Positions 14,372 through 27,288 of a stretch of 64,000 nucleotides of DNA are shown here, one piece after another. The notes beneath the pieces were generated by a model that saw only the letters and a program-made list of their open reading frames with translations, had not been told where the DNA came from and did not search any database. Location of the stretch: positions 120,950 through 184,949 of the forward strand of contig LUCM01007173.1 in the NCBI GenBank assembly GCA_008360955.1. Reading direction: 5' to 3'. The position numbers and the translations under genes are program-made. The stretch's first letter is position 1; every line of letters begins with the position of its first letter. The DNA comes from Fasciolopsis buskii. Lineage: Eukaryota; Platyhelminthes; Trematoda; Plagiorchiida; Fasciolidae.

Positions 14372-14587
14372 CTGCCTTTTTACTAATGAAGGAAATTACA
14401 GGTTTTGGGAGCCCATGGAAAGGAAGGTTCACTACAAGAATGTGCATAACCACCAAGGAACAATAGCCTTTGGTAAATTTTCCAATATTATTTATATAAT
14501 AACGTAACAGACCGGTTGTCAGTGTGGACTTCATATCTGTTTCATCTATTTGTTCCGCAATCCAGGTAACACCATTAAATTGATAAC
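14372..14587 (-). CDS. Exon-like segment of unknown gene
   Basis: The minus strand carries a strong 3' splice site: a long T/C tract ending TACTTCCTTCAG at 14588. It is followed by 216 bases open in one frame, then a donor-like GGCAG/GTGAAC at 14372/14371. The product would be about 71 residues, starting YQFNGVTWIAEQIDETD with a mixed, protein-like composition and a hydrophobic stretch near its middle (CSLVVMHILVVNL). The frame stays open beyond both splice sites (195 codons in total, 14334-14921), so openness alone is not strong evidence. No family was recognised and no partner exon was identified. Confidence 0.25.
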
Positions 14588-17500
14588 CTGAAGGAAGTAA
14601 AAAAAGGAAAACGTTTTTCCAAGAACACATTTTGGATTGATGGACCTTATCTAGTGGAAAAAGAAAGAAACTCCTGAGAAAGCAACACAAATAGGCTGCT
14701 CCGGGTTTATCAGAACGTAGTTCAATAAGGATATAGAACAGATCGGAATTCCAATAAAAATGACCGTTGTTAGAACATCTGCAGAAGCTTCTACCTGAGC
14801 GGATTACACGTGGGAAGTACTGGTCGCAAACAAAAGAAAGCTTTTGAGAGTTACCTCGGACAGCTTTTGCTTGAAGGTAATGTGAACAATACAGCAAAAC
14901 GAAGCTTGCGTGATTGCCCATAATTCAATTATTTGGCTAATATTTGATAAGTATTCAAAATAGCGAATGATGGGAAACTAGCGGCGAGTGAGTTGAAAAA
15001 TCTCATGCAGACTAACGATATATTGGTAATCACAATTCCAACGGAATTCGTGTCTGAAGGCAATTCAGTGGCAAAAGCATATTGAAGACAATACACAGTT
15101 AGAGCCACATTCTATCTTCTTATGGTTTAGGTAATCTCATAACACTGGAGAGCTTCTGATGAAACCGGAATAAAGGTTTTACCTAACGGTCACAAATAAA
15201 TGTGTGTCAACAGACAGGAATATCCCAGAGGCTTGTGGCGATAATGTTGCTAAACTACCCAATGAAAGACCCAGGAACTTAGTGTTTTATGATATTTCGG
15301 TAATTTTTTGAACATTAGTTATCCTGTGAAGATTGAACAAGATTCTTTGAAAATAACGATTCCCTGTTTCATCACCGTTTCGAATTTACTTGATCTCTAG
15401 CAAGCCATAAACTGTAAAGATCACAACCGCAAAAGAAGAACAACAAATTAAAAGTATTCACACACGGAATTTGCACAAATATGGCATACCGAATTGAATT
15501 TAACTAAAGAATTCTTGGAGTTAATTTGTTCCAAATGACCTGTAGTGGGTTGAACTGCATTTTCTTGAACGAATTGCTAATCCCCTAAAGTCAACACAAG
15601 CTGTCGCATCCCAGATGTGGGCAAATGAGTTTGTCGGTGGCACATGAATGGGCATGGTGTGAATCACCTGATGATTTCCCCAGTGTGGTAACCAAGTGAA
15701 GACGACTGTTGCGTAACAAAAAGGTAGCCGTTTAAACCAGAATGCTTCTCGTCAAATGTTTGGAAAATTGTCGCTGTTCATACATCTTCCACCAGTTTTT
15801 CTGATTGGTAGCGCTTCGGAATTCTATCTCGAAGCACGAAATATGTTTTGACCGGTGTCTTTTGCACTTTAGACGTCTGTGTTAATGTTATGGTAATCAG
15901 CTTATATGGAGTGATCCAGATTGATTTTCGTTCGTGTGCCATGCATAATTTCTCTGTCATTGGTTTCTCAAGAAACCGGTTTGTGGTAGGGCGTCAGCGT
16001 CGGAAATATCGACATCGTTGATCCATAAGAGCTGTCCGCAAACATTATATCGTTCTTTTTCATGTGATTCAAACTGATGTTTAAAAAATGCTTCGGGATA
16101 TAAGGGGGCCGCAAGTTATCCATCCTAGTTGAATGATTAATTCGTTAGGTTCATTTTAATCTTTGATTGATTTATACAAAACCAATTCCGTCTGCGGTAA
16201 ATCAGAGACTGCCGACATTCGCACTGTGACATTCCCAGGGCTTTCTTATGTACAATCACCAGTGTGCAACACGCGTTCGTTCACTGACGGCTGCTTGAAA
16301 AAAAAAACAAAAAGCAAGTAGTAACGGGATGACGGCTAAATTATCCACGAGATTCAAACAGAGTTTCACAATGAGCTGCCGCCGATAGCTCCCGTGCTCA
16401 GACAAGATTACACCGGTAAAGGTAAAACCTTATAGAATATCCATTAGTAAGTGTCACTTACATTATTAACTGGGATCGATTTGACTATAATGTTACTTTT
16501 GATACCACCGTTGTTGACTGATGATAATGACTTCCAAATTGGTCGCAAATGGATGTCATTGTGAATGATTCATATTCAGGTCATCTCTAAGATGCAGTTT
16601 ATGGTATCCAATACAGAAACCATATTCCTCATTTTTACGGCTAGTGCCCGAATTTGCAGCAAGATTTGTGGATCTCAGAAGCAGAAACAACCAACAAGTC
16701 TCTGAAGAGTCCTCCTGTCTTTTACATAAAGAACTGTGAATGCCACGCGACTGTTTGTTTGTGCTTTTCTTGCACAAATACACCATTGTTCTGTTATATC
16801 CTTGAAATTAGAATGATCAAAATTTGGTTAACCAGGACCTCTTCGTTCGTCCTGGAGGCTAGTCTCCATTGACTATGTTCACTCATAATGCTATCTGCTC
16901 GAATGTTTTCGATTATTGTGCCTTTGGTTGTCATTAGTTACCTTTTTAGTTGAAAATCGCATCCACTTGAGGTCATGACTGTTTAATGGGCAAACGGCGC
17001 GAACCTAAGGTATGAAGGTTACGGCGGAAATAGAAATAATGAATCCTTACGGTGGCAATTCCAGCTGCAACACCGGGATTTCACAATATTTCATTTTTAT
17101 TTAAGCCTGCCACTTGTCTACTCGGCATTCTTTTGATGACTGCATCACTCGCCATGAAACGTATTATATTCATCATTTATCAAACATAAAGAAGTGAGAA
17201 CTTTAATAACGTCGCTGTTCTGCCGCATCATTTGAAGTGGGGCCTAACTGTTTGCCTAATTCAACTGGGTCTCGAATTATTTTTTTATTTGCTTACATCT
17301 GGCAGCTTATAGTATGGCACACCCATCGTGGCTTTACGCAATGAAACAAAAAAGACATCACTTGCGTTCAATCTCATCGTTTGTTCTACTTGATTCGCAA
17401 TATCAAGAATGCAACACTGACCTATAATATCTGAATAAATTACAATTTAACTGGTTCTCCTAATCGATTTTCAGTATTTATCAATTGAGTTGTATTTTAC

Positions 17501-20500
17501 CATTTAGATGAGGCTCGACCAAAACAGCACAGTCTTTTTTGCTTAACGGTTCAAAGATTCTCTTATTCTTTCTGAGCAGCCCATTTACTTCAGCTGATTG
17601 AGAGTTTAAGTTTTAATCGAGTAATATTAACCTCATTTTTCTGGTCCGAACAGGCTTTATTGATTCTCCATACTAATGTACTGCATGAGACACATCCGTC
17701 AGCTTGGATGGATGAAAGCCACTGTTTCCCGCACTATTAGGACAACAACCAAGACTTGGAGGTGAACTGACGGTAGGGGCCAAAAGCGTGGAAAATGCCC
17801 TGGTATTCTGGTGCACTGCATTCAACCAGCTGACACGAGAGATTTTTCCGACTGGCATTCACACTCCAAGTTCGCGGAGAACTGTTACGGTTTTCAACCC
17901 ATTGCCCAGCTACGTTTGCTGAAATCTTTCGTTGGCTGGTTAAGTTTGCCACGACGTTTTCCAACTGCATCCATCGATTTGGGCTGATGCGAAATCAATA
18001 TCGATAGGGTTCAGCTGAACAATGCTGCCTCAGCAGTTGCTGAAGCATTCTCTACTTACGGGACAGTCAAGGAGCCAATAAATACTAGATGACAATGGAA
18101 GTGTTACGCTGTGATCAACCACCATGGAAAATTTGTTGCTTGACTGTAGCAATTCAATGTCAGATAAAAATGACGCTTAACAGAACCGACTGGGGCTTTG
18201 AAAATCATTCAGTTTTACCTGAATGGGAAAAAACGTGGATACAATGAGAAAAGCTTATTCGCTCTTTGGGCAGGATTTAAGCGACAGATTTCCTGGCAAC
18301 TCGCGCAAACTAATTCAAAAGATGTATTTGGCATAAAAATTACGAAAAGAATATTCATTCAAGAACCTAAGCAGTAGTTTGAGTGGTTAGCAGTAGTTAT
18401 CTAAGCCCACAAGCAGACAAGTAAATTTTGCATTTTTATAATGGCAGAGCAGTATTTTACTTTGTGATCTGAAACAGCTTTGTTTATAAATCCCTGAATC
18501 CAGTCATAAAATGCCAGTGGGTTTAGTTGAACCAGCGAAGTTGAGAGCCGTTTGTTCCGCTGATTGGTTTTCTGGTTTCTGTCTCTTGCTATCTTTTGTC
18601 CAGTGCTCACTTACCGATAGAATAAACAATAACAGGATGTATAACTGACTCCAATTATTTTGTTTGATGTTCGTTATCCTGCGATCTCGGGGCGATATCT
18701 GAATTCATAAAAATATTTTTGTCTATTCCAGCACCCAGCGTCACTCGCATCACAAACTTCTTTTTCTCGAAACATTTTGCCATAAGCCAATCCCGGGTAG
18801 GTTCTCCACACTTTGCCGAACTCCACTGATGCATGAGTTGAAGTCTTCATCATGTTATAAAAAAGCGAATAGTGATTGTATGTTAGGGGACGATTATGAT
18901 TAGAACGGTAATGTGTGCAAACAATTTTGTGTAAAAATAAGTCTCAGTTTAATGTGAAATCTGATTTTTCAAGTCAGCTGGTAACTTCAAATTAAATCGA
19001 CTTGTCGTTTAGCCTGCTCAGACGGAATGCAATTTTGCTGAAAGGAAGTGAAATTCGAAGGGTTCTCCGGGCCAGTAATTTCGCATAACTGTCTGTGAAG
19101 TTTCAACATTTCGTTGTCTACTGTTTCCGTCTTGGAATCGACTGCGGTAATGAGATTCCACGAACGTGCAAATAAAATCAAGAACTGATGGAAAAGCAAT
19201 AAACAGAGATTCTATACTTCTCATTAAATTTGGCTGTTTTCATAGTATTCTCGTCGTTGCGCTCCACATCATCGCAGACGTTTATTACCAGTTAAGGTGA
19301 CTTTGTCAACACATTCCGGCTAGAAATGAAACGTCCGCCAACTTAAATCTACTCTTACTGATTAGAACTCCCAGAAATCCGACCGTCTGAGCTAGGATTA
19401 ACACAAGCCTTCCAGTATACTGATAATATTGATCATCGCAAAAAATTTCTTTGTGAAGTTGCTAATGGTTAAACGACAACACATGATCCTACTTTGTGCT
19501 CATTCCGTGTCCACAACCAATGAACGTAAGTACATAAAGATCAAAGTAAACTTCGTAAAGTTGCTCAATGTGTAGTTTATTGACTAATATTGTATCCAGA
19601 GGGGGGAACCAAGTACCATAATGCAAGTACAGACGTCAGTCGAACAAATAGGATCATTTTACCATGTTTTTCGCAACTAAATGATACTAATTATATCATA
19701 ATCGACGTCAGCTAATGAAATTCATTCGTTATATGATGTATCAAAGAACACGACACCTGGTATGTAGATGCATATTTCTTTGAAGTGTCTTCGACCAGCC
19801 GTCGAGCGGTTTCCTCCGATAATCCGTTCCTCAACGTTTATTTATTCTCAACATCAATGGTGTTCTAATTATATCTTGCCTGCACCTGAAGCTACATGAA
19901 ATATTGTCTTTTAAGTGAAACAGTTGAGCTCCTTCTATTTTGAGTTGTTTAATTTCCACTTCCCGCTACGACAACTCACAGTTAGATAGAACGTTTTTCT
20001 GAGTTCTATTTGTGGTTTCGCATAATGTCAACATTGTCAAAACAATGACCCTCGCGAAATTATAAAGGACGTTATTTCTCGTACATATTTACATACCCGG
20101 GACGAGCATCTGGCCTTAGTTGAAAGTAGTAACTAATCTTTCTGACAGCAATACATGTGGCCTACAATTAGGAAAGTTTGCACATTTCCTAAGCTTCGTT
20201 CTGAACAAAAATTAGAGGGGGTTATACTCTCAAGTGAAGAAGGTGTCTGCCGACAAAATGAAACAATAATGAGGGCTGTAAAAAAAAGATATTATTGCGA
20301 GACGAAAGAAAATTTTGAAAAATCGAAAAATGCTCCTTATATAAATGTGATTATTTATTTGACACCTAGAGGCGACCGGCTATAGTGAAATCGAAAAACC
20401 ACAAAAAATTTGTAGCAACTCTAAATCGATGTCGTTGATTGTTCGATTGTTTTTTTCCGGTCACGCTTTTCATATTGTGTATCCCTGAAACATAATTTCC

Positions 20501-21328
20501 CATTCCTCCGACGTTCTGGCATGGTGACATTTGTTCAACTGGCAGCCGACGTCCGACTTCCTGTATCCTTACCAGATGAAAGAATTTTGGATAGATAAAT
20601 CTCAGATTGCTGAATAGTGACCTTTTACCACTGAATATGTATCTATCAGAACCTATGGGGGGCATTGGTTACTTAATTACAAGTCGATGTCTAAATGCAA
20701 AATAGATTATGACGAAAGTTCTCAGCAAATTGTTGTCTCCACCTGACCGGAAAGCAGAACCGACAAAAGTACTTATGCGTGCCTAAAACACGTGAAATAT
20801 TCGTTTACTTTGTTCACCGTTTTCATTATGAAATGCCATGTTTTGTGCGCAAATGTACCTGTGGTCGACAGAATACCGGTACTCTTAATGTGGATGTCCG
20901 CTCTGATCGAATTGAGGAAATCTGTCAACTACCACGAACTGATCATCTTAAAATACACGAGTGTAAGCTTCAAATCACAACTTTCTGGTAACAACATTTC
21001 ACCCAGTTTTTTCGCGGAGATAGGTAGAATCATGCGAACTCCTACTAGCAAACCTTTCAAAGAATTTTTGTTGTTGAACTTGGTGTTTTTAAGTGCACTT
21101 CTCTCAGAAACAGTTAAAGTGGCATGTGTAATGCATGTGCTCTGCCGGTGTTCTCCATTTGTTGGTGAAATGTCAGAATTAAATTTGAGCCACTTTGAAG
21201 GCTTTGGAATGGAAACTACGCCAAGGATTTACCTCTTCTAGCTTGAACGTCTTTATGGGTTTTGTAATTTGCTTGAAATGTTTGGAGTTAAGATTAAGTA
21301 GGACCCTTTCCATTTCCATTTTACTCAC
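14588..21328. other. No supported gene; non-coding
   Basis: Only short frames occur. The largest is 20792-21241 (+, 149 codons), overlapped by a 70-codon frame at 20779-20991; neither has a recognisable domain. The region 17673-17970 (-) is locally GC-richer, with two overlapping open frames but no known motif. An A-run occurs at 16298-16307. Confidence 0.45.
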
Positions 21329-21439
21329 CTTTGAGTGGAATGATTTCATGAGTGTTTCCTGATAAACAACCCAGACTGGTGTGGTTTGACCAGTGACTTC
21401 CGCAGTTACCGAAACTGTTTTTTCCTTTTCCGAAGACAT
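21329..21439 (-). CDS. Exon-like segment, possible first coding exon of unknown gene
   Basis: From an ATG at 21439 the minus strand reads 37 whole codons (MSSEKEKTVSVTAEV at the start, MKSFHSK at the end). It then meets a near-perfect donor, AAAG/GTGAGTAA, at 21329/21328, so the exon would end in phase 0. The peptide is charged at the N-terminus and then mixed, like a cytoplasmic protein. The open frame continues past the donor to 21179, but the extension is Lys-rich and unremarkable. I do not recognise the protein. No promoter or downstream exon was found. The donor match is what raises this above background frames. Confidence 0.27.
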
Positions 21440-22557
21440 AAGTGATTTTATTTGATACGTTTAATGATTATGCTGTTTAGAGATAATCCAGAGTGAAGTT
21501 GAGGAATGATTATATAAGCGATTATTGTGCCCTTTTATGCTAGATCATATAGGGAATGGCCATTTTCATTCAGAACCCATCACCTTAAAAATAGCCACCG
21601 AAGGAAACATGACAATTAGACAAGTATGAGAGGTACGCTCAACCGATTAGTTGGCATAGGGTTGGTGGGAGAGCAATTGCGAGTTAAATTGCAGTCAATA
21701 TGTCAATAGTTTATTGTGCTTGATGTCACGTTCCTGTGCAATGTGGGTGGGTAATCACCGGTTCTTAAGTGAAAAGTCCGAACATCGTTCAACGCTGCCT
21801 CGCGGCTCAGCTACTAGAGGATATCCCGTAAAAATGTGTGGGTTGCGTCAGAGACTGGGTGGGTCCAAAGCTAGCTGAGTTTGAAGACGTTCGCAGTCGG
21901 ATCAGTTCCACGAACAACAGTTGCTACTTTTTCAAATCGTCAAAACCTCTTTCATCATACATGTTGTTACATTTTACGTTGACGCTTATAAAAAATCTTG
22001 AAAAATTCAATTTGCTTAGAATTAGTGCCCAACGATCAGTTTTATTCTCCGACCGAATGACTTTGAGATCCGAAAATCCACTTGTGCCAAATTACTTTAG
22101 GGGTACGAACTGGAGGAATACCTACGAATGAAACTTCTATTCTAGTATATTCTAGGTAGAAAGTTCTAACTTTTCATAACTGGCTCATTCTTATTTGATA
22201 CAGAACGAAAATCCTCAGTTCTCGTGGTAACCAGGGTATCTACAAGTATGCGTTGTAGAACGTAAGGTTTAGTTTTCTTCAAACTTGTGAAATGCGCTCA
22301 GGATAAGTAATTTAATCCATATATAGACACCCTAATATTTGCTACCCTGTTCCTGACTAGGATTAAATATTGATAACAGACCCTGCTTTTGAATAGCGAT
22401 TGCAAAACGATAATCGAACAATTGCTGCCATATGTCTGGTTGGCCCGCTGATGGGGAAATATCTTTGGACTTTTATGCAGTGCTTGCTGACCATTGTTAG
22501 CATGATTACAGTTTTGGGTTTTCACAAAAGTTGACAGCAATAATGGTAAAGAATATC
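21440..22557. other. No supported gene; non-coding
   Basis: One 97-codon plus-strand frame (21838-22131) and an 80-codon minus frame (22298-22540) are open, without motifs or convincing splice sites. I see no repeat or RNA gene. Confidence 0.45.
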
Positions 22558-22723
22558 AATCATTTGTTTGAAAACTTGCCTTGAAAAAGACTACCCAGGG
22601 TGTTCGAAACGTTGGCACATTACATCTACCAAAAACGCTGTGCAAATAACGTTATATCATTCACAATTAAAACCAACACATGGCGCATCGGTTTTTCGAT
22701 ATAACTTTCACGTCATTTAGTCC
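22558..22723 (+). repeat. Dispersed repeat copy 1, hairpin plus GAAACGTTGG (Penelope-end-like)
   Basis: This segment is colinear with 29389-29556 over about 166 bases, same orientation, with many substitutions and a few small indels. The centre is GACTACC (22589-22595), a short loop, then a decayed partner GGGTGTTC, then GAAACGTTGG from 22606. A hairpin followed by CGAAACGTTGG is typical of the terminal repeats of Penelope-like elements, in which hammerhead motifs have been described. The left core strand here reads TTGAAAA instead of CTGANGA and the hairpin is damaged, so this copy should be catalytically dead. The downstream half (TTATATCATTCACAAT, then CATGGCGCATCG) is shared by both copies and defines the family. 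Confidence 0.65.
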
Positions 22724-24974
22724 CAATAAATGCCAATTTGTCCACTTGTCCCGAGAATAGACGAACGCTCAAACAATCCAGAAGAAAATGAGGCTGCCCA
22801 AGAATACAGATTCAAAGACAGACATTTGTAATGGGTGAAATGCACTGACAGCTAAGAATTCCAGCTTTAAAAGTATTGGCCAAATCGGTGGGATACGAGG
22901 ACGCTGGAAACGTAACAGTACTTTTGATGATAGAATAGAACTGAAGGTGGGAAAACTTGAGAGTGGAAATTAGGGTTCTTTGAAATAAAAAAATATGAAT
23001 TTGTTGCAAGTCGGTTGTGCCGTATACGTTTAGAAATGAACCGAAATTTGATGCCTTGCTATATTCTGATCACAAACTGGAATTGCGTGATTAATGATAT
23101 GGCTACGTGTTACCATGTACTGAATACTGCAAACAGTGGTTTATCAATCTGAGACGCCGTGCTGCTAACTGGATGCCGACAAACAGGATTTCTAATGATA
23201 TGGGAGGAGTCGGAACAAACGTTCCTTTTAAGCAAAGCAGTTCACATACTGCTTCAATGTGAAGGTCTTCAAGTGGATAAAATTGACCGTTCATTCACAG
23301 TACAAGCTTTGCTTTTATATTTTCAGTCGGTCACCCATGTGCTGTTTGGACCAACAGGGAGTGTATTCTTATTTCAATTGTTTCTGTCTAAGAATAAAAT
23401 TTAGTTTACTTTCTGCATAATAAGAAACTTTTTTCTTGCCATCTAGGCTCACTGTACCAAGGCCTCATGCTTTAAGGTGGAAACAAATTAGTGTTTGTAT
23501 TGAGGAACCGAGTCATCGGCTTTCAACATTTACTGGAAAAACGGTTTACCGTGAAGTCACCTTCTCACTCACTTTAACGATTGGGCTGCAAAGTCAGTCA
23601 GGTGCAAGTGTGCTTTCAATTAGGATTCAGGTGTTCACCTGCCTACGGTGTTTTAAAGCCTTCTGTGTGTGGACAATGCCAATATCAACCACCTGTTTGT
23701 AATCCAATTCGATTTTCATATATTTTATTATCCACGGGAGCAGTAAGCACTCGTAACCAATACTGAACGATGTATCGTAGTTTACATCCAATTAAGTAAA
23801 GAAAATTTGGCTGTAGATGAAATTCGATTAGCAAATGAATGGAGTCGGTGTAGAAGTTAATTTCTGTGCAGGTGAAAGTAATGTCATTCTCATGGCAAAC
23901 AAGGAATTCCTGTTACTAATTTCTGCGCATGGAGAACTTTGATGCGCAATTGGCTGCTTTACTGGAAGATAAGCTAGTTTAGTTATTTTTTGCAATAAAA
24001 GTTTAGAGGAGAAGTGTGATTAATTGTGTGATTGATTGTGATGAGCGTTCGCAGTCGATCCCCTGGGGGCCACATAACCTTAACTCTCTAGGGTGTTCTG
24101 CGACACCGGTTTGAATGAAAATGCTCCGACAGCTATGCTGAAGTCTTCAGTCTACTGTCAGTTTAACTATCCTCGGGACGACATATGAATTGGGGTATAA
24201 GATATGGTGCTGCATGTGGCAGGCAACTCGATTCAAACTGGTTCAGCACAGTCCTTTTGAGAGCTGGCAGGATGTGAGGTATTGAGAATGCGAATGCGCA
24301 TTTCACGGCAGAATTCGTGAGCTTCAATGTTATATGAATAATCATAGCTAGAATAAGGCAGTCGGAACCTTTGGCTTGTACATTTGATCGTGGATCATCC
24401 CGATGCAGTTGGGCGAGTGCATATTACTGCCTGTGGTGGTCTTGTGGTATTTAAACACCAAAATGAGGTCGAAGTTGATGGTGAGTTATGTAAGGGAAAC
24501 CGAATGGCATAAGGAGAATGGTAATTGCATCAAATAACAGGGCCAGAAAATACTGCCTACGAAATTCGGGAGTAATTTTGGGAATGTCTAACAAAGCAAA
24601 GCAATTCATTTAGCGTGCTATTGGTTTGAACATCTCTTTGAACAATCTACTTAGGGCCGTAAGACTATTTTCAATGCTTTAACGGTATGCGTTTAGTTAA
24701 AAAGACCCTCTTGTTTTTAAATAGATGTTTGTCGATCCTGTCATCAAATCTCAATGTTTGACGACTTCTTGATTCGAAAACATTATCTTCAATAGACTGA
24801 TAATAGTGCTTAAAATCTTAAAGTCTGAACATCACGGCTAATTAATCATGAGCATGATGTACCCGTTTCCATCTCAATCAGATTTAATACAGTGGTCACG
24901 CATGGGACTAAAAAATTGAAACAAATTCCATCGATTTCCTTGCAACGCATTCTTCGAATAAATTTCCAAACCTA

Positions 24975-25108
24975 CCCATCAGTCAATTATTCAGTCAATC
25001 AATTAGTATGTCTATCATCCAATCAATTTATCCAACTATCCATCTATTTATCTATCTATCTAGCTTTGTGGGCACTCGGTTCTATCTATTTAATCATCTA
25101 TCTGTCAT
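24975..25108. repeat. Imperfect TCTA/ATCC tetranucleotide-rich microsatellite
   Basis: The stretch is built from imperfect TCTA, ATCA and ATCC units. Its most regular part is TATTTATCTATCTATCTA at about 25045-25062, and TCTATCTATT recurs at 25081. This simple repeat accounts for the Ile/Tyr/Leu-rich open frame that crosses it. Confidence 0.8.
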
Positions 25109-27227
25109 TCTTCTGCTTAGTGTATTTTAACCCGTGCTCAAACATGTGTCGCAAATTTCTGTAAAGTAATAGAGCCGTTTTATGAACATACATTTTATCA
25201 TTTTTCGCACAATAAACTAGCAATGAATTTGATGAGATGTCCAGATGGGATATACTTCTCACATTTGTTTTCACATCATGCAATATTTCACTGCCTGATC
25301 ACTTTGCGTTCGTTCAATTCCAGGGACACCAATAATGGCATAATAATCCAGATACACAAACGATAATTTAATGAATCGAGTGAATACAAGTGGAATTATA
25401 GAACCGACACTAGAATCTCAATACAAGTTTGTCGATCGGGAAATTTTAAGTCATTCTACTGAAGATGAGTGATATTTTAGGGGAGAAAATAATAAATTGT
25501 GCAGACAATCGATCAAACTTGTGGTAAAGAAATTAAGTATAATCAACTTAAAATGTTTGCTTAAAATTAAATGAGTTTCAATAAGTAGTTTAAAGTTACG
25601 TTCCCATAAAGTGCTGTTTTCAAATGGGAATGATAGCAACATACGGCACCGATTGGTTGAGTCATTGTGAGCCACGCGGAGGAGTGCCAAAACCCCTTGA
25701 AACAGCCGAACCGCTTGTAGGCCAGTTTTGTCTTTTGGCTCTGCGGATAAAGAGTGATCATGTCCACGGACAGCTAGCAGGTTGCAGAGCGAATGAAGGG
25801 CATTTTCCCGTGTGCGTATGTCTTCCCATTTGCTCGACTTAGCAGCTAATTTACATTAGTATACTTTTGCCTCAAATATACCTTGTGAGACATCGAGATT
25901 GTAAGTAAACTGGTAATTTATGTTGGAAATTCAGCGCTAAAACCAAGCATGGCATTTTAATTGTAAGCATCCTACCGTTTTCAAGGTAGCCACAGAGTGC
26001 CCGAACATCTAGAAAAAAATATTTTAACTTGCAAATGATGTTATATGATGTTTTGACTAAGTGGTGATATTCCTGTCTGTCAAATGTGGAGAGAGTGGCA
26101 ACTTTGATTCATGGTTTGCTCCATGGAATTACTAAATGGGACGAAATTTCAAACTCAATTTGAGATGAGAATGCTTCTGAATTCGATTAGGTTCATCAGC
26201 ATTAATAGTGAACAGACCATAAGAAGGTGGTTTCTTATTGTCTGTTAGTGCATTCTCGTGGGTAAATCAGAATTAAATAAAATTGAATAAAAAGTTAAAA
26301 AATAAAAAATAACACCGTGTGCACAGTTCGGATACATGCTGTATTCCATAAGGCCAGGGGATCGATCTCAGCTAGCGGAAACTGTGGATGGAATAATATG
26401 GTTAAACACAGCACTCGTCCAATTAGAAAAAAATATACATGAATTCAAACGTGCCGGACATAGCATGGCTGATGATGCGTGTAACGTTTCAAAGATTTTT
26501 TGACATTTATTTGTCATCTGGATTTGGTTGTCAGCCGGTAAACACCACCACGGATTCAATTTTGCAATATCTGCATTTCGGGGAATTGTTCATCTCAGCT
26601 GCATTCGGTTTTTCTAGTCAGAATTACTAAGAATTGTTACCGGTTACCTCACACTATGCTTTGGATAGTAGCGCGAGCAATTCCAGTAGGACATGCCAAA
26701 ACCATTCAGGTATGCGCACCCATGATGTTTTATTTCATTTTACGTGGACCACGGTTGCCTTATCGTATTTGGTGAAAAAAGTATCCATAGAAAATTATTT
26801 ATCCTGCGATTAGTGTTTACAATCAGCGAATATCATGATGGCCATGCTAGTTTAAATGTCGCCGATGAGTAAAATCCCAATACTGCGTAGACGATGCTTT
26901 TCACGCATTTAATCTGTGTCGTGCACTTCCATACAAATAAAATGGCGCTTTCGTTGGAGTTTTGTTTGTAATTTAACTTTTCACTTCCTGGGAAATCATG
27001 ACCGGAAGTTGCTTCGATGAATGTTTCTATTTCGGAAAATCTCAGCTGTGGTCATCAATGCAAGCAGTAAAATCAATTGATCAGATTGTATGGGGTCATC
27101 CCTCTGGTCAAGCCTATCAGTTATACCTATAAACCAACTTCCCTAACGGATGCCAGTTTATTGCTTCCGGTCAGCTCGTAAGTTTTACCTTTGGACTCTG
27201 ATATTCTAATGCTTAAGCAGGAAATGT

Positions 27228-27288
27228 TCTCATTTTCCTTTCTTCTGCTCTCACTCTGTGTCCCTCCCTTTCGCACACTCTCTCTTTT
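27228..27288 (+). repeat. Pyrimidine-rich tract
   Basis: About 60 bases are largely C/T, including CTCTCACTCTG, TCCCTCCCTTTC and CACTCTCTCTTTT. It could be a simple-sequence tract, a polypyrimidine region of an intron, or a polypurine/polypyrimidine segment able to form unusual DNA structure. No exon follows it. Confidence 0.6.

Noticed and set aside
5503..24125. Shared 16-mer CACCGGTTTGAATGAA at about 5503 and 24108
   Set aside because: One shared 16-mer is about what chance gives in 64 kb, and the flanks do not align.
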